From positions 1 to 11,122 of the forward strand of contig JAUVIJ010000040.1 in the NCBI GenBank assembly GCA_030592835.1: a DNA stretch of 11,122 nucleotides, in the 5' to 3' direction. Source of the DNA: Candidatus Cloacimonadota bacterium. GTDB taxonomy: Bacteria > Cloacimonadota > Cloacimonadia > Cloacimonadales > TCS61. A program made the position numbers and the translations under genes. Below the pieces are notes generated by a model, which ran no database searches, was not told the origin of the DNA, and was given only the letters and a program-made list of their open reading frames with translations. Shown here one piece after another: positions 1 through 8,377 of this stretch (position 1 is its first letter; each line of letters opens with the position of its first letter).

Positions 1-2741
1 GGTGGCAGAGAATCAGCACAGGGAGCAGAATTAACTATATTACCTCCCAGGGTTGCCCGATTTCTGATCTGTCTGCTTCCGATTCGGGAACAAGCCTCAA
101 ATAGTACCGGATATTGTTCTTTGATGATCTCGTTCTCTAAGATCCGACTGAACCTCTGCATACTGCCGATCCTCAGAATATTGTCTTCCTTTCTCAGGAA
201 ATTCAGTTCAGGTAGGTCAAACAGATTCAGTAGTTTCTTAGACTTGGGTTTCTGCCTGTATTGTATGATCAGATCAGTTCCACCTGCAAGGATCTTATAT
301 TTTTTCGTATTGATTAGTTCAAGTGCTTCATCTAATGTTTTAGGAGTGATTATCTTAATTGAAATCAAATCACTATTAGAGGTTTTTAATCCTGTCTGGA
401 GAACAAGTTCACTCTGTCTTTCCGGCTTTTTCAGATTTTTCTCTAAGTATACTTGTTCCAGAGTCAGAGGAATTTCATAATGGGATTTCCCGGTTGCGAA
501 TTTTAGGGCATTGTTCACAGCAGCAGCGGTCAACTCCAGGGTCGGCTCTCCCAGACTTTTTGCTCCGAAGGGTCCTGATTTATCGGGATTTTCCACAAAC
601 ACAGGAGTAATAGAATTTACATCCATTATTGTCGGGATCAGATATTCGTCGAAATTAGACGATTTTACAAATCCGCCCTTTGTATTAAAATCTTCGAGAA
701 CACCATATCCAAAACCTTGAATTACTCCTCCATATATTTGACCTTCAGCTCCGATCCGGTTGATAACTTTACCCACATCATGAGCTGCGGTTACATTAAG
801 AAGCTTTATCTTCCCTGTAAAGGTATCCACGCGGATTTCAGCAATTTGACAACCATATACGTAAGTAAAATAAGCGTCTCCCTGACCAGAGTTCTCATCC
901 CATGACACTTCGGGAGCTTGGAACCAGCCATAAGCTGCCAGATTAACTCCGGCCTGATATGTCAACTCTGCAGCATCATGAAAGCTTATATTATTATCAG
1001 GATCAATTGCATTGTGGATAAAACCGTTTTTCCAGATAGTTTCTTCGATTTTTTCTGCCTTCAAGTGTTTCATGCAGGCGGAGAAAATGTTCTTTTTTAC
1101 CTCTTCTGCAGCTTGTTCTACTGCTTTACCGCCCATCAGGGTCGATCGGGAGGCTACGGTCGGTCCCCCATCGGCTATTGTAGCCGTCTGGGGTTCAAGA
1201 AAAACAACATCACCCAGTTTGATTCCCAGAATTTCTGCAGCAATCTGACTGAATGTCGTTTTCAGCCCCTGACCATTCTCATTCAATGCTGCCAGTATAT
1301 AGATACTGCCGTCAGCCTGTACAGAAACTATTGCTGATGTTGCATCTGTCCCTTCCGCCCCTAAAGAACAACCACGAAAACTGCAGCTTAAACCGATTCC
1401 GTATTTATACCGCTGTTCCTGTCTGTTCTTTTTCTTGAATTTCTTGAGTTTATCATAGTAATCGCTGGATTTCAGGGCTTGCTCCATGACCTCGATCAAA
1501 GACACTTTATGGCCGTCTAACTTCTGTCCGCTGGCTGTAATGCTTCCCTGTCGATAACCGTTGAGTTTACGGATCTCTACAGGAGTAATGTTACATAAAG
1601 CAGCAATTTCATCCATTAGAGATTCCTGAGCAAAGATAATCTGCGGAGATCCGAATCCCCGGAAGGCAGCAGTATAACAATTATTTGTATAAAAAGATCT
1701 GATATCGGTTCTGACATGATCGATCTGATATGGACCTGTAGCCTGAACAACTGATCTCCAGGTCACAAAGAAACTCTGGGAGGAATAAGCTCCACTGTCT
1801 GCCAGAATATCGATCTTCATTGCTTTGATCTTACCGTTCTTATTAAATCCGGCTTTATATTTCATTATATAAGGATGTCTTTTATAACTTTCTTTCAGGG
1901 AATTTTCCCGGGTATTGGTCAGTTTTACAGGCTTTTCAGTGATCATTGTCAGTAGTGCTACTCGGCAGGCCATCATGTTGATCACATCATCCTTGCCACC
2001 GAAAGATCCTCCTAGGGTTGAACTGAAAACATTAACCTGGTTGAGTTTCAATCCCAGACATACAGCAACTACTTTTCTTGTAGTATATGGATTCTGGATC
2101 GATCCGTAAATCTTCACCCCCCTGGTTACTGGATCCGAAATAGCTGTAACAGATTCCGGTTCGATATAAGCATGCTCAACAAAACCGGTTCGGTACTTCC
2201 TTTCAATAATTTTGTCCGATTCTCTAAAGCCTTTTTCAACATCGCCTTTTATCAACGGATAGTGGATAATTTCGTTACTTTTGTATTCCGGATGGACGAG
2301 TTTTGACTCAGGTTGAGCAGCTTCTTCCAGATCGTAAATTCCGGGTTCAGGCGCATAATCAACATCGATCATTCCGGAGGCTTTTAAAGCGATGTCTCTG
2401 CTCTCAGCCGCAACAACAGCAATAACATCTCCAATATAATATATCCTGTTTTCTACCAAGGGATAATGATCCTGCCTGATCGGTCCCAGACGTTTAGAAC
2501 CGGGAATATCTACAGCCGTAACTATACTCTTTACTCCGGGTACTTTGCTTGCGTTTTCCACATCAATTCTAAGGATTCTACCACAGGGAATGTCTGTATA
2601 ACGACAACTTGCGAATAACATTCCCGGAAAATTAAGATCGTCTCCGTATATTGCTTTACCTGTAACCTTTTCATAACCATCAACCCGGATGACTTTTTTT
2701 CCGACCACATTCAATGAATTCTGCTTTTTGATTGTTTTCAT
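1..2741 (-). CDS. Xanthine dehydrogenase-family molybdopterin subunit fused to an FAD-binding domain (3' end missing)
   Basis: A molybdenum hydroxylase, likely oxidising a purine or other N-heterocycle or aldehyde in the cytoplasm. Reading from ATG at 2741, 913 codons run without a stop to the left edge. Residues 1-180 form the a/b hammerhead domain. Molybdopterin motifs follow: EHAYIEPE (189-196), LGGSFGGK (243-250), RGFGSPQ (from 361), a GQG segment, and GAKSLGEP with the expected catalytic Glu at 732. By spacing, R329 lies 32 residues before R361, as bovine R880 lies before R912, which favours a purine-type site; bovine E802 corresponds here to D251. A short linker leads at about 790 into an FAD domain: AGGTD (819-823) and LGGNIVNSAP (898-907). 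The rest of that domain lies outside the window. No [2Fe-2S] domain is present, so a separate small subunit is expected. The start has no Shine-Dalgarno sequence. Family certain; substrate inferred. Confidence 0.9.
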   Translation of the reverse strand, partial: MKTIKKQNSLNVVGKKVIRVDGYEKVTGKAIYGDDLNFPGMLFASCRYTDIPCGRILRIDVENASKVPGVKSIVTAVDIPGSKRLGPIRQDHYPLVENRIYYIGDVIAVVAAESRDIALKASGMIDVDYAPEPGIYDLEEAAQPESKLVHPEYKSNEIIHYPLIKGDVEKGFRESDKIIERKYRTGFVEHAYIEPESVTAISDPVTRGVKIYGSIQNPYTTRKVVAVCLGLKLNQVNVFSSTLGGSFGGKDDVINMMACRVALLTMITEKPVKLTNTRENSLKESYKRHPYIMKYKAGFNKNGKIKAMKIDILADSGAYSSQSFFVTWRSVVQATGPYQIDHVRTDIRSFYTNNCYTAAFRGFGSPQIIFAQESLMDEIAALCNITPVEIRKLNGYRQGSITASGQKLDGHKVSLIEVMEQALKSSDYYDKLKKFKKKNRQEQRYKYGIGLSCSFRGCSLGAEGTDATSAIVSVQADGSIYILAALNENGQGLKTTFSQIAAEILGIKLGDVVFLEPQTATIADGGPTVASRSTLMGGKAVEQAAEEVKKNIFSACMKHLKAEKIEETIWKNGFIHNAIDPDNNISFHDAAELTYQAGVNLAAYGWFQAPEVSWDENSGQGDAYFTYVYGCQIAEIRVDTFTGKIKLLNVTAAHDVGKVINRIGAEGQIYGGVIQGFGYGVLEDFNTKGGFVKSSNFDEYLIPTIMDVNSITPVFVENPDKSGPFGAKSLGEPTLELTAAAVNNALKFATGKSHYEIPLTLEQVYLEKNLKKPERQSELVLQTGLKTSNSDLISIKIITPKTLDEALELINTKKYKILAGGTDLIIQYRQKPKSKKLLNLFDLPELNFLRKEDNILRIGSMQRFSRILENEIIKEQYPVLFEACSRIGSRQIRNRATLGGNIVNSAPCADSLP

Positions 2742-2747
2742 GTATTG

Positions 2748-2777
2748 AATAAATTCAGAATTCGAACTATACGTCAA
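2748..2777 (-). promoter_or_regulatory. Possible promoter for the molybdenum hydroxylase gene
   Basis: On the minus strand TTGACG (2777-2772) is followed after 18 bases by TTTATT (2753-2748). Transcription would then begin at or next to the ATG at 2741, giving a leaderless or nearly leaderless message, which would fit the missing Shine-Dalgarno sequence. The -10 match is weak in AT-rich DNA, so this is tentative. Confidence 0.25.
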
Positions 2778-2805
2778 TTTTAATTTTTTCTGACACCGCA
2801 AAAAG

Positions 2806-2835
2806 TTGACATTAGATTAATAATGAAAATATTTG
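2806..2835 (+). promoter_or_regulatory. Probable promoter of the PorU-like peptidase gene
   Basis: A perfect TTGACA (2806-2811) is followed after 17 bases by ATATTT (2829-2834). The overlapping AATATTTG (2828-2835) is one base away from the Bacteroidota-type -7 element TAnnTTTG, and the spacing between the two boxes suits either promoter type. The expected transcript start near 2842 leaves a leader of about 20 bases that contains the ribosome binding site. The -10 call is less certain than the -35. Confidence 0.45.
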
Positions 2836-2852
2836 TTACGGTTCAGAGATAG

Positions 2853-2858
2853 AGGAGG
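2853..2858 (+). promoter_or_regulatory. Ribosome binding site that fixes the PorU-like start
   Basis: AGGAGG lies 4 bases before ATG 2863, the strongest Shine-Dalgarno match in the window. It selects 2863 over the in-frame TTG at 2833, which would sit inside the likely promoter and would put charged residues ahead of the signal peptide. Confidence 0.8.
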
Positions 2859-2862
2859 TTTA

Positions 2863-5800
2863 ATGAAATACACTCTGGTCGGGATATTACTTCTAATGGT
2901 AACCCTGCTGATTGCTGATTATGAAATACTTGAATCTACAGCAGAAAGATACTTAATTAAGATAACTAATGAAGATTATAAGATAGTTGATGATAATGGT
3001 TTTACTCATATTCATCAGGATTGGACACGTCCTGATACCTCAGGAAGTCCTGATCTACCTTTCAAAATTTTCCATTTTAGTGTTCCTCCCGGAGGATTTC
3101 TCGATATCAGGTTGGTTTCCTCAGAAATTGAAACTATAAACCTAAGTAAACCCGTAGCACCGGTTCCTGAAATCATAAAAATCGGCAAAACACACGATTT
3201 TATCTATAATATTAAACCTGAATTATATGATAATTTAGCTTCTGAGTCACTACAGATGGATAAAATCACGCGATTCCGTTTTTATGAAATCGTGCCAGTT
3301 ATTTTTTCCCCCTTTCTTTACGATCATGATACCTGGGATTTAACTATTTATAGAAATGCTGTTGTTGAAATAAATATTAGAGGTAATACTGATTTCCGGA
3401 ATAATATCCCGGATAATTTTACCGATTCTTATGCAGGTTTCATCCTTAATTATGACCAGGCAAAGAGCTGGGTCACTGTTCCAGAAATTTCTCAAGTGAT
3501 AATTCCCTTCGACCTTTCGGAATTCTGGTACAAGATCGTTATTAAAGATGTGGGTTCTTATCTGCTGACAGGATCTGATTTGCAGGAACTTCCTGATTAT
3601 TGTGATCCGGGTTCGATCCGTATCCTGCAACTGATTATTGATAAAAGTAATGAAAGTAAGTATCTTAAAGAATTACCTCTGTGGGTAAATGATGACGATG
3701 GTTTGATCGATGATAATGACAGGATATATTTCGATGTGGAAAAAACCGGACCTGTTGATCCTACCACCGGATTTGCCTATCTCTGGTTGACTTTTGGCGG
3801 TAGATTTACCGATCAACCTTTAAGAACTCAGGATCTGCAAGAAAAAGCCGAAAGAAAAACCATAATTGATTTATTCCCGGTATCAAATGAACTTATCACC
3901 TCCAGAGAGGTTATCAATTCCATCCTGATCTACCCCGAAGAATTTTTCTCCCAGACGCAGAATCTAACTGAACTTCATCTGACTCATTATGATCTTGAAA
4001 GTGAACTTGCGGATCAACAAGATATTTTTGATATGTATAGCGGAGGTATACCCGATCCTGAAGCCATCAAAGATTTTCTGGAGTCCAGATTTATCGAACA
4101 TCCTGAACTGGAATATGTTATTTTAATGGGATCAGGCACAGAGGATTGGAGTCATCCAACCGAGAAGAACCGAATCATAACCTATAATGGAAAGGATGAT
4201 CTTTTTGTTACCTTTAATAACTCTTATCCCGAGTTGAAGATCGCTAGGTTACCGGCTCAAAACAGTACGGATCTAACGTTTCTGGTGGATAGGATTACAC
4301 AATATATCGAAAACCCGGTTCCGGGATGGTGGCGTAACATCGTTCTTCTCCAACCGGATGATGAAAATAAAAGCGGTGGTTTCGAGGGTACGTCTGATAT
4401 CGCCGGCATGAATCATACAATGCGGGCAGAAATGACAGCCAACCTGATCAACAACAGCGTCTTTATAGATAAACTATATGCTATCGAATACGATCTTGAT
4501 CCTTATCAGAATAAACCAGATGTGCGCAATGAGATCATCGAGCGGATCAATGAAGGAAGATTGATCTGGTATTTTATTGGTCATGGAGATCACGATGTTC
4601 TGGGAGATGAAGAGTATTTCAGATCCTCATTGCATTTAAGATTACTTGAAAATAATGAAAAACTACCTCTTTTTCTGGCTGCTTCCTGCAGTGTTGGAGA
4701 ATTTGATAAAGTAGAATATGATTGTACTGCAGAAAAACTGCTGTTTCATCGTGATGGAGGATCAATTGTCTCTATTGCTGCCTCAAGAGCCTGTGGTCCA
4801 ATTAATAATACTAAGCTGATGTTTGCTGTTATTGATGAATGTATCAATGAAAGACATAATATTGGCACCTCTCTATTCAATGCCAAATTATTAACTACAG
4901 GATCTATTGGTACGTCAAATCTTTATAATCTTCTGGGTGATCCTTTATTGCCGATTTATCCTCCTGAAAGGTTTTTAATAACTACTGATCCACCGGATAG
5001 TTTGAAAGCAAGACAAACCGGCAGTGTAACCGGCAATTTTGGCAACATTCAGATCAACAGTACAACTGCAAATCTGAAAGTTTATGATTCAGATTATTTT
5101 ACCTACTACCGTAATGAACTCAACGAAAGTCTGTATCACATTGGCTACCGTAAATACGGGAACACCTATTTCAGTGGTTTGATCGAGGTAACGGAAGGCA
5201 GTTATAATGCTGATTTTATTGTCCCCGATGATATCAGAGGTTATAAGGAAATCTCTAACCTGGTAGATTTCTATATAAACGTTGATGATGAATTCTACGG
5301 TTTCATAGCCGAAGGCGATAAAACATCCGAGATTAACAAGAATTTTCATGTAATAGTAACTTCTCCTCTGGGAGATCAGTACCTGGAAGTTGATACGGTA
5401 AGAGTCATTAACAACCAGACCGAGATCATTTTTAAAGACATTCTGGAAGGATCGGAGTTCTCAGTTGATAACTTTGGTCTTTTTCTTAATACTGGAGGTA
5501 GGGTTATAACCTATGTGATCGATGATAATACTCAGCAGGAATATCTCAGTTATTTTTATCCTATCATCATGGATAAAATACCGCTGAACATAGAAAATTC
5601 AGGGCCACCGCAAGTTCAGTTAATGCTGGATTCACATAAGTTCCAGGATGGGGATTATGTATCAACCTCACCTTTACTAATAGCGGATATAGAGGATGAG
5701 AACGGGATCAATATTCTGGGATCTTCAGGGCATAAGATCCTGGCTCTGATCGATGATGGTTTCGAGCCGATTGATGTGAGTACAGGATTTGTATATGAAC

Positions 5801-6240
5801 TGAATTCCCATACCAAAGGTGTGTTGACCTGGCAATTACCTGTTCTGGATGAAGGACATCATACTATTCAGTTAATTGTTTTCGATAATTTCAATTTGCC
5901 CACTGTGATTTCAGTTGATTTTATTACCAGAAAATCAAGTAAAGTGGCGATCGAACAGATGTTGCCTTACCCCAATCCAATGAAGGATGATGGATATTTT
6001 ACCTTTGTTGTGACTGAAGATTCCGAAATATCCATCATTATCTATACAATCACCGGAAAGAAGATCCGAACTCTTAATAAGATCCATTGTGATGCCGGAT
6101 ATAACCAGATATATTGGAATGGAAAGGATGAAGAAGGTGATAAACCTGCGAACAACACCTACTTTTATAAAATAAAGGCCAGACAATCCGAATCCAGTAA
6201 AACGACAGAGAAGATCGGTAAGTTCATAATTTTAAAGTAG
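2863..6240 (+). CDS. porU: Secreted C25-family cysteine peptidase, PorU-like type IX secretion sortase
   Basis: Exported peptidase of 1125 residues. Residues 1-18 are a signal peptide (Lys then a hydrophobic run, likely cleaved after LLIA). The N-terminal region carries a motif like those of PorU proteins, LPLWVNDDDG...DNDRIYF (271-290). The C25 domain (about 350-700) shows EYVILMGSG (417-425), KIARLPAQ (459-466), GHG with His574, AASCS with Cys609, and the closing LLGDP motif (690-694). The His-Cys spacing of 35 is close to that of gingipains. Beta-rich domains follow (GIN...GH and EGHHTIQL match PorU style), ending in a YPNP-type FlgD/sorting-like domain (1034-1125). In type IX systems PorU cleaves C-terminal sorting signals at the cell surface and attaches cargo to A-LPS. 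Neither porV nor other por genes adjoin it. A gingipain-like cargo protease is the alternative; C25 membership is secure, the sortase role likely. Confidence 0.82.
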   Translation: MKYTLVGILLLMVTLLIADYEILESTAERYLIKITNEDYKIVDDNGFTHIHQDWTRPDTSGSPDLPFKIFHFSVPPGGFLDIRLVSSEIETINLSKPVAPVPEIIKIGKTHDFIYNIKPELYDNLASESLQMDKITRFRFYEIVPVIFSPFLYDHDTWDLTIYRNAVVEINIRGNTDFRNNIPDNFTDSYAGFILNYDQAKSWVTVPEISQVIIPFDLSEFWYKIVIKDVGSYLLTGSDLQELPDYCDPGSIRILQLIIDKSNESKYLKELPLWVNDDDGLIDDNDRIYFDVEKTGPVDPTTGFAYLWLTFGGRFTDQPLRTQDLQEKAERKTIIDLFPVSNELITSREVINSILIYPEEFFSQTQNLTELHLTHYDLESELADQQDIFDMYSGGIPDPEAIKDFLESRFIEHPELEYVILMGSGTEDWSHPTEKNRIITYNGKDDLFVTFNNSYPELKIARLPAQNSTDLTFLVDRITQYIENPVPGWWRNIVLLQPDDENKSGGFEGTSDIAGMNHTMRAEMTANLINNSVFIDKLYAIEYDLDPYQNKPDVRNEIIERINEGRLIWYFIGHGDHDVLGDEEYFRSSLHLRLLENNEKLPLFLAASCSVGEFDKVEYDCTAEKLLFHRDGGSIVSIAASRACGPINNTKLMFAVIDECINERHNIGTSLFNAKLLTTGSIGTSNLYNLLGDPLLPIYPPERFLITTDPPDSLKARQTGSVTGNFGNIQINSTTANLKVYDSDYFTYYRNELNESLYHIGYRKYGNTYFSGLIEVTEGSYNADFIVPDDIRGYKEISNLVDFYINVDDEFYGFIAEGDKTSEINKNFHVIVTSPLGDQYLEVDTVRVINNQTEIIFKDILEGSEFSVDNFGLFLNTGGRVITYVIDDNTQQEYLSYFYPIIMDKIPLNIENSGPPQVQLMLDSHKFQDGDYVSTSPLLIADIEDENGINILGSSGHKILALIDDGFEPIDVSTGFVYELNSHTKGVLTWQLPVLDEGHHTIQLIVFDNFNLPTVISVDFITRKSSKVAIEQMLPYPNPMKDDGYFTFVVTEDSEISIIIYTITGKKIRTLNKIHCDAGYNQIYWNGKDEEGDKPANNTYFYKIKARQSESSKTTEKIGKFIILK

Positions 6241-6319
6241 GATATTGACAAGAATAGTCCATATTTTTTTTGGTTACTCTTTTCATTAAAAAATGTATAT
6301 AAATATATTCGGGGGAAAC
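6241..6319 (+). promoter_or_regulatory. Spacer with weak promoter elements ahead of the EF-G-like operon
   Basis: This 79-base gap is very AT-rich. TTGACA occurs at 6245-6250 but no good -10 sits 16-18 bases downstream. A TATAAA at 6298-6303 lacks a good -35. A Bacteroidota-style TTTG (6269-6272) follows the TTGACA at 24 bases. GGGGG (6311-6315) ends 4 bases before the ATG at 6320 and is the likely ribosome binding site. A promoter here is plausible because five genes follow, but I cannot fix its boxes. No hairpin terminator for the upstream gene is visible. Confidence 0.3.
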
Positions 6320-8359
6320 ATGAAAGATATTAGAAATATCGCATTGGTTGGTGCGAGTGGTGCTGGAAAAACAAGTCTGGTCGAACAAATACTATACCAT
6401 GCTAAAGCTACAACTAGAGTCGGCAAGATCGAAGAAGGCAATACCGTAATGGATTTCAGTGCCGAAGAAATTGAGAAAGGAATTTCCATGGTGCTGGGCA
6501 TGGCTAATTATAATTGGAACAATTGCAAGGTCAATATATTGGATGCCCCGGGCTCGGCTGATTTTGCCTGTGAACAGATCTCAGCCGCCATTGGTGCGGA
6601 AACATTGCTTTTTATGGTCAATGCTGTTTCTGGATTTGAAGTGAGTCTGGAACAATCCTATGAATTGCTTAAGGATCGAAATTTATCCCAGGGATTTATT
6701 ATCAATAGGATGGATAGTGATGGAGCTGATTTCAATAAAACTCTGGAAGCGATCAGAGAAAATACCGGTGTGAACCCGGTTCCGATTTTTCTTCCGATCG
6801 GGGCTGAGCACAAATTTGAAGGTGTCGTGGATATAATCAAGGGTAAAGCTTTCGTTCAGGGTAAAACCGTTGATATTCCCGGAGACCTTGTTGATATTGT
6901 AGAAGAAAGCAAATTGAGTTTGATGGAAGCTGTTGCGGAAAGTGATGATGCTTTGCTGGAAAAATATTTTGATGCGGGAGAACTTACCGATAAAGAACTT
7001 TCTCAGGGAATAAAAAACGCAATTGCCAAAGGTGCTCTGATTCCTGTCTTCACCTGTTCAGCAACCCATGATATAGCAGTAAAAGAATTAATGGATGCTT
7101 TCCTGGATTATCTTCCCTCGCCCGCAGATAAAAATGAGATCAGTTTGATCAAGGATGATAAAGTAGAAACTATTAGCTGCAAACTCGAAGGTGATCTTGT
7201 AGCCTATATCTTTAAATCTTTTTCTGATCCTAATGTCGGTGATATAGCTTATGTCCGTGTATTCTCGGGAGTTTTAAAGAACGGAATGGATGTAAAGATT
7301 CCGGAAAAAGATGAGAAAGATAAGATCGGTTCGATGTTCTTCGTTGTCGGAAAGACTAGAAAAGACACAAATGAGATCAAAGCTGGGGACATTGGAGCTC
7401 TCGTTAAACTGAGAAATGCCAGGGGTTTTGATACTATCTGTGCACAAAATACATCTCTTCAATATCCTGAAGTTGAGATACCTTCACCTGTTTACTGGCA
7501 GACAATTAAAGCCATAAATCAGAGTGATGAGGATAAAATTGGGGCAGCTATCACAAAACTGATGGATGAAGACCCAACTTTGAAAATGCAGATAAATACT
7601 GAGACTACTGAGAATGTTCTCTCCGGGATCGGAGAACAGCAGCTTCTTCTGTTAAAAAAGAAACTGAAATCCCGTTATAAGATCGAAGCAGAATTACAAA
7701 TGCCATCCATACCCTACAAAGAAACAATTCGTGGAAATGCTGATATCAGCTATAAACATAAAAAACAGACTGGTGGTAGAGGCCAATATGCAGAAGTTTA
7801 TTTCAAGGTGTATCCACTACAGCGGGGTGAAGGTTTCGAATTCAAAAATTCCATTGTAGGTGGTGTAATTCCCAGTAAGTTCATTCCGGCTATTGAAAAA
7901 GGTCTGAATGAAGTTCTTGCAAAAGGTATTATTTCCGGTCATCTTGTTGTTGATATTAAAGTCGAGGTTTACTATGGCAGTTATCATGATGTAGATTCCT
8001 CAGAAATGGCTTTCAAAATTGCATCTTCGCAGGCTATGAAGAAAGCGTTTGATGTAGCAAACCCGATTTTACTAGAACCGATATATGAATTGCAGATCAT
8101 TATTCCTACTGAATCTATGGGTGATGTAATGGGCGATGTTTCCACCAGGAGAGGGAAAATTCTTGGTATGGAACAAAAAGGAAAGAAACAAATCCTTAAT
8201 GCTTTAATGCCTTTGGCAGAACTTTTCAACTACTTTCCTTCACTGAAATCTCTGACCCAGGGTCGAGGAAAATTCACCCAGAAATTTTCCAATTATGAGA
8301 AAGTTCCTGATGATATAGCTGCGAAAGTAATTGCAGAAGCCAACAAAAAAGAGGATTAA
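6320..8359 (+). CDS. fusA: EF-G-like translational GTPase (EF-G2 type)
   Basis: A 679-residue homologue of elongation factor G, the ribosomal translocase. The G domain starts at once: P-loop GASGAGKTS (11-19), switch I region MDF...EKGISM (44-57), G3 DAPGS (75-79) and G4 NRMD (129-132). EF-G has NKMD at G4, and DTPGH at G3 with a His needed for GTP hydrolysis; here that position is Ser79. Domain II follows from about 285. Domain IV is well kept: HKKQTGGRGQY (480-490) and the tip loop YHDVDSSEMAF (555-565). Domain V ends with a TQGRG segment (646-650). The domain order and GASGAGKT-type P-loop fit the EF-G-like paralogue group rather than main EF-G; the symbol is used in that wide sense. The start at 6320 is preferred over ATG 6293 because GGGGG precedes it and the G domain begins there. 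First gene of the operon, 18 bases before yebC. Confidence 0.9.
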   Translation: MKDIRNIALVGASGAGKTSLVEQILYHAKATTRVGKIEEGNTVMDFSAEEIEKGISMVLGMANYNWNNCKVNILDAPGSADFACEQISAAIGAETLLFMVNAVSGFEVSLEQSYELLKDRNLSQGFIINRMDSDGADFNKTLEAIRENTGVNPVPIFLPIGAEHKFEGVVDIIKGKAFVQGKTVDIPGDLVDIVEESKLSLMEAVAESDDALLEKYFDAGELTDKELSQGIKNAIAKGALIPVFTCSATHDIAVKELMDAFLDYLPSPADKNEISLIKDDKVETISCKLEGDLVAYIFKSFSDPNVGDIAYVRVFSGVLKNGMDVKIPEKDEKDKIGSMFFVVGKTRKDTNEIKAGDIGALVKLRNARGFDTICAQNTSLQYPEVEIPSPVYWQTIKAINQSDEDKIGAAITKLMDEDPTLKMQINTETTENVLSGIGEQQLLLLKKKLKSRYKIEAELQMPSIPYKETIRGNADISYKHKKQTGGRGQYAEVYFKVYPLQRGEGFEFKNSIVGGVIPSKFIPAIEKGLNEVLAKGIISGHLVVDIKVEVYYGSYHDVDSSEMAFKIASSQAMKKAFDVANPILLEPIYELQIIIPTESMGDVMGDVSTRRGKILGMEQKGKKQILNALMPLAELFNYFPSLKSLTQGRGKFTQKFSNYEKVPDDIAAKVIAEANKKED

Positions 8360-8377
8360 TTCCCAACTGGAGACAAT

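Noticed and set aside
121..2109. Several plus-strand open frames of 61-139 codons
   Set aside because: They lie opposite the molybdenum hydroxylase gene, whose continuous frame holds all expected motifs; their translations are Ser/Phe/Cys-rich with no family signature.
2833..2862. TTG start for the C25 peptidase, adding ten residues
   Set aside because: It falls within the likely promoter, and AGGAGG plus a signal peptide mark ATG 2863 instead.
6261..6271. T-run after the peptidase gene as an intrinsic terminator
   Set aside because: No G+C-rich hairpin precedes the run of T, so it is more likely just AT-rich spacer.
6293..6319. ATG 6293 as the start of the EF-G-like gene
   Set aside because: The added nine residues are not family-like, no ribosome binding site precedes it, and GGGGG is placed correctly for ATG 6320.
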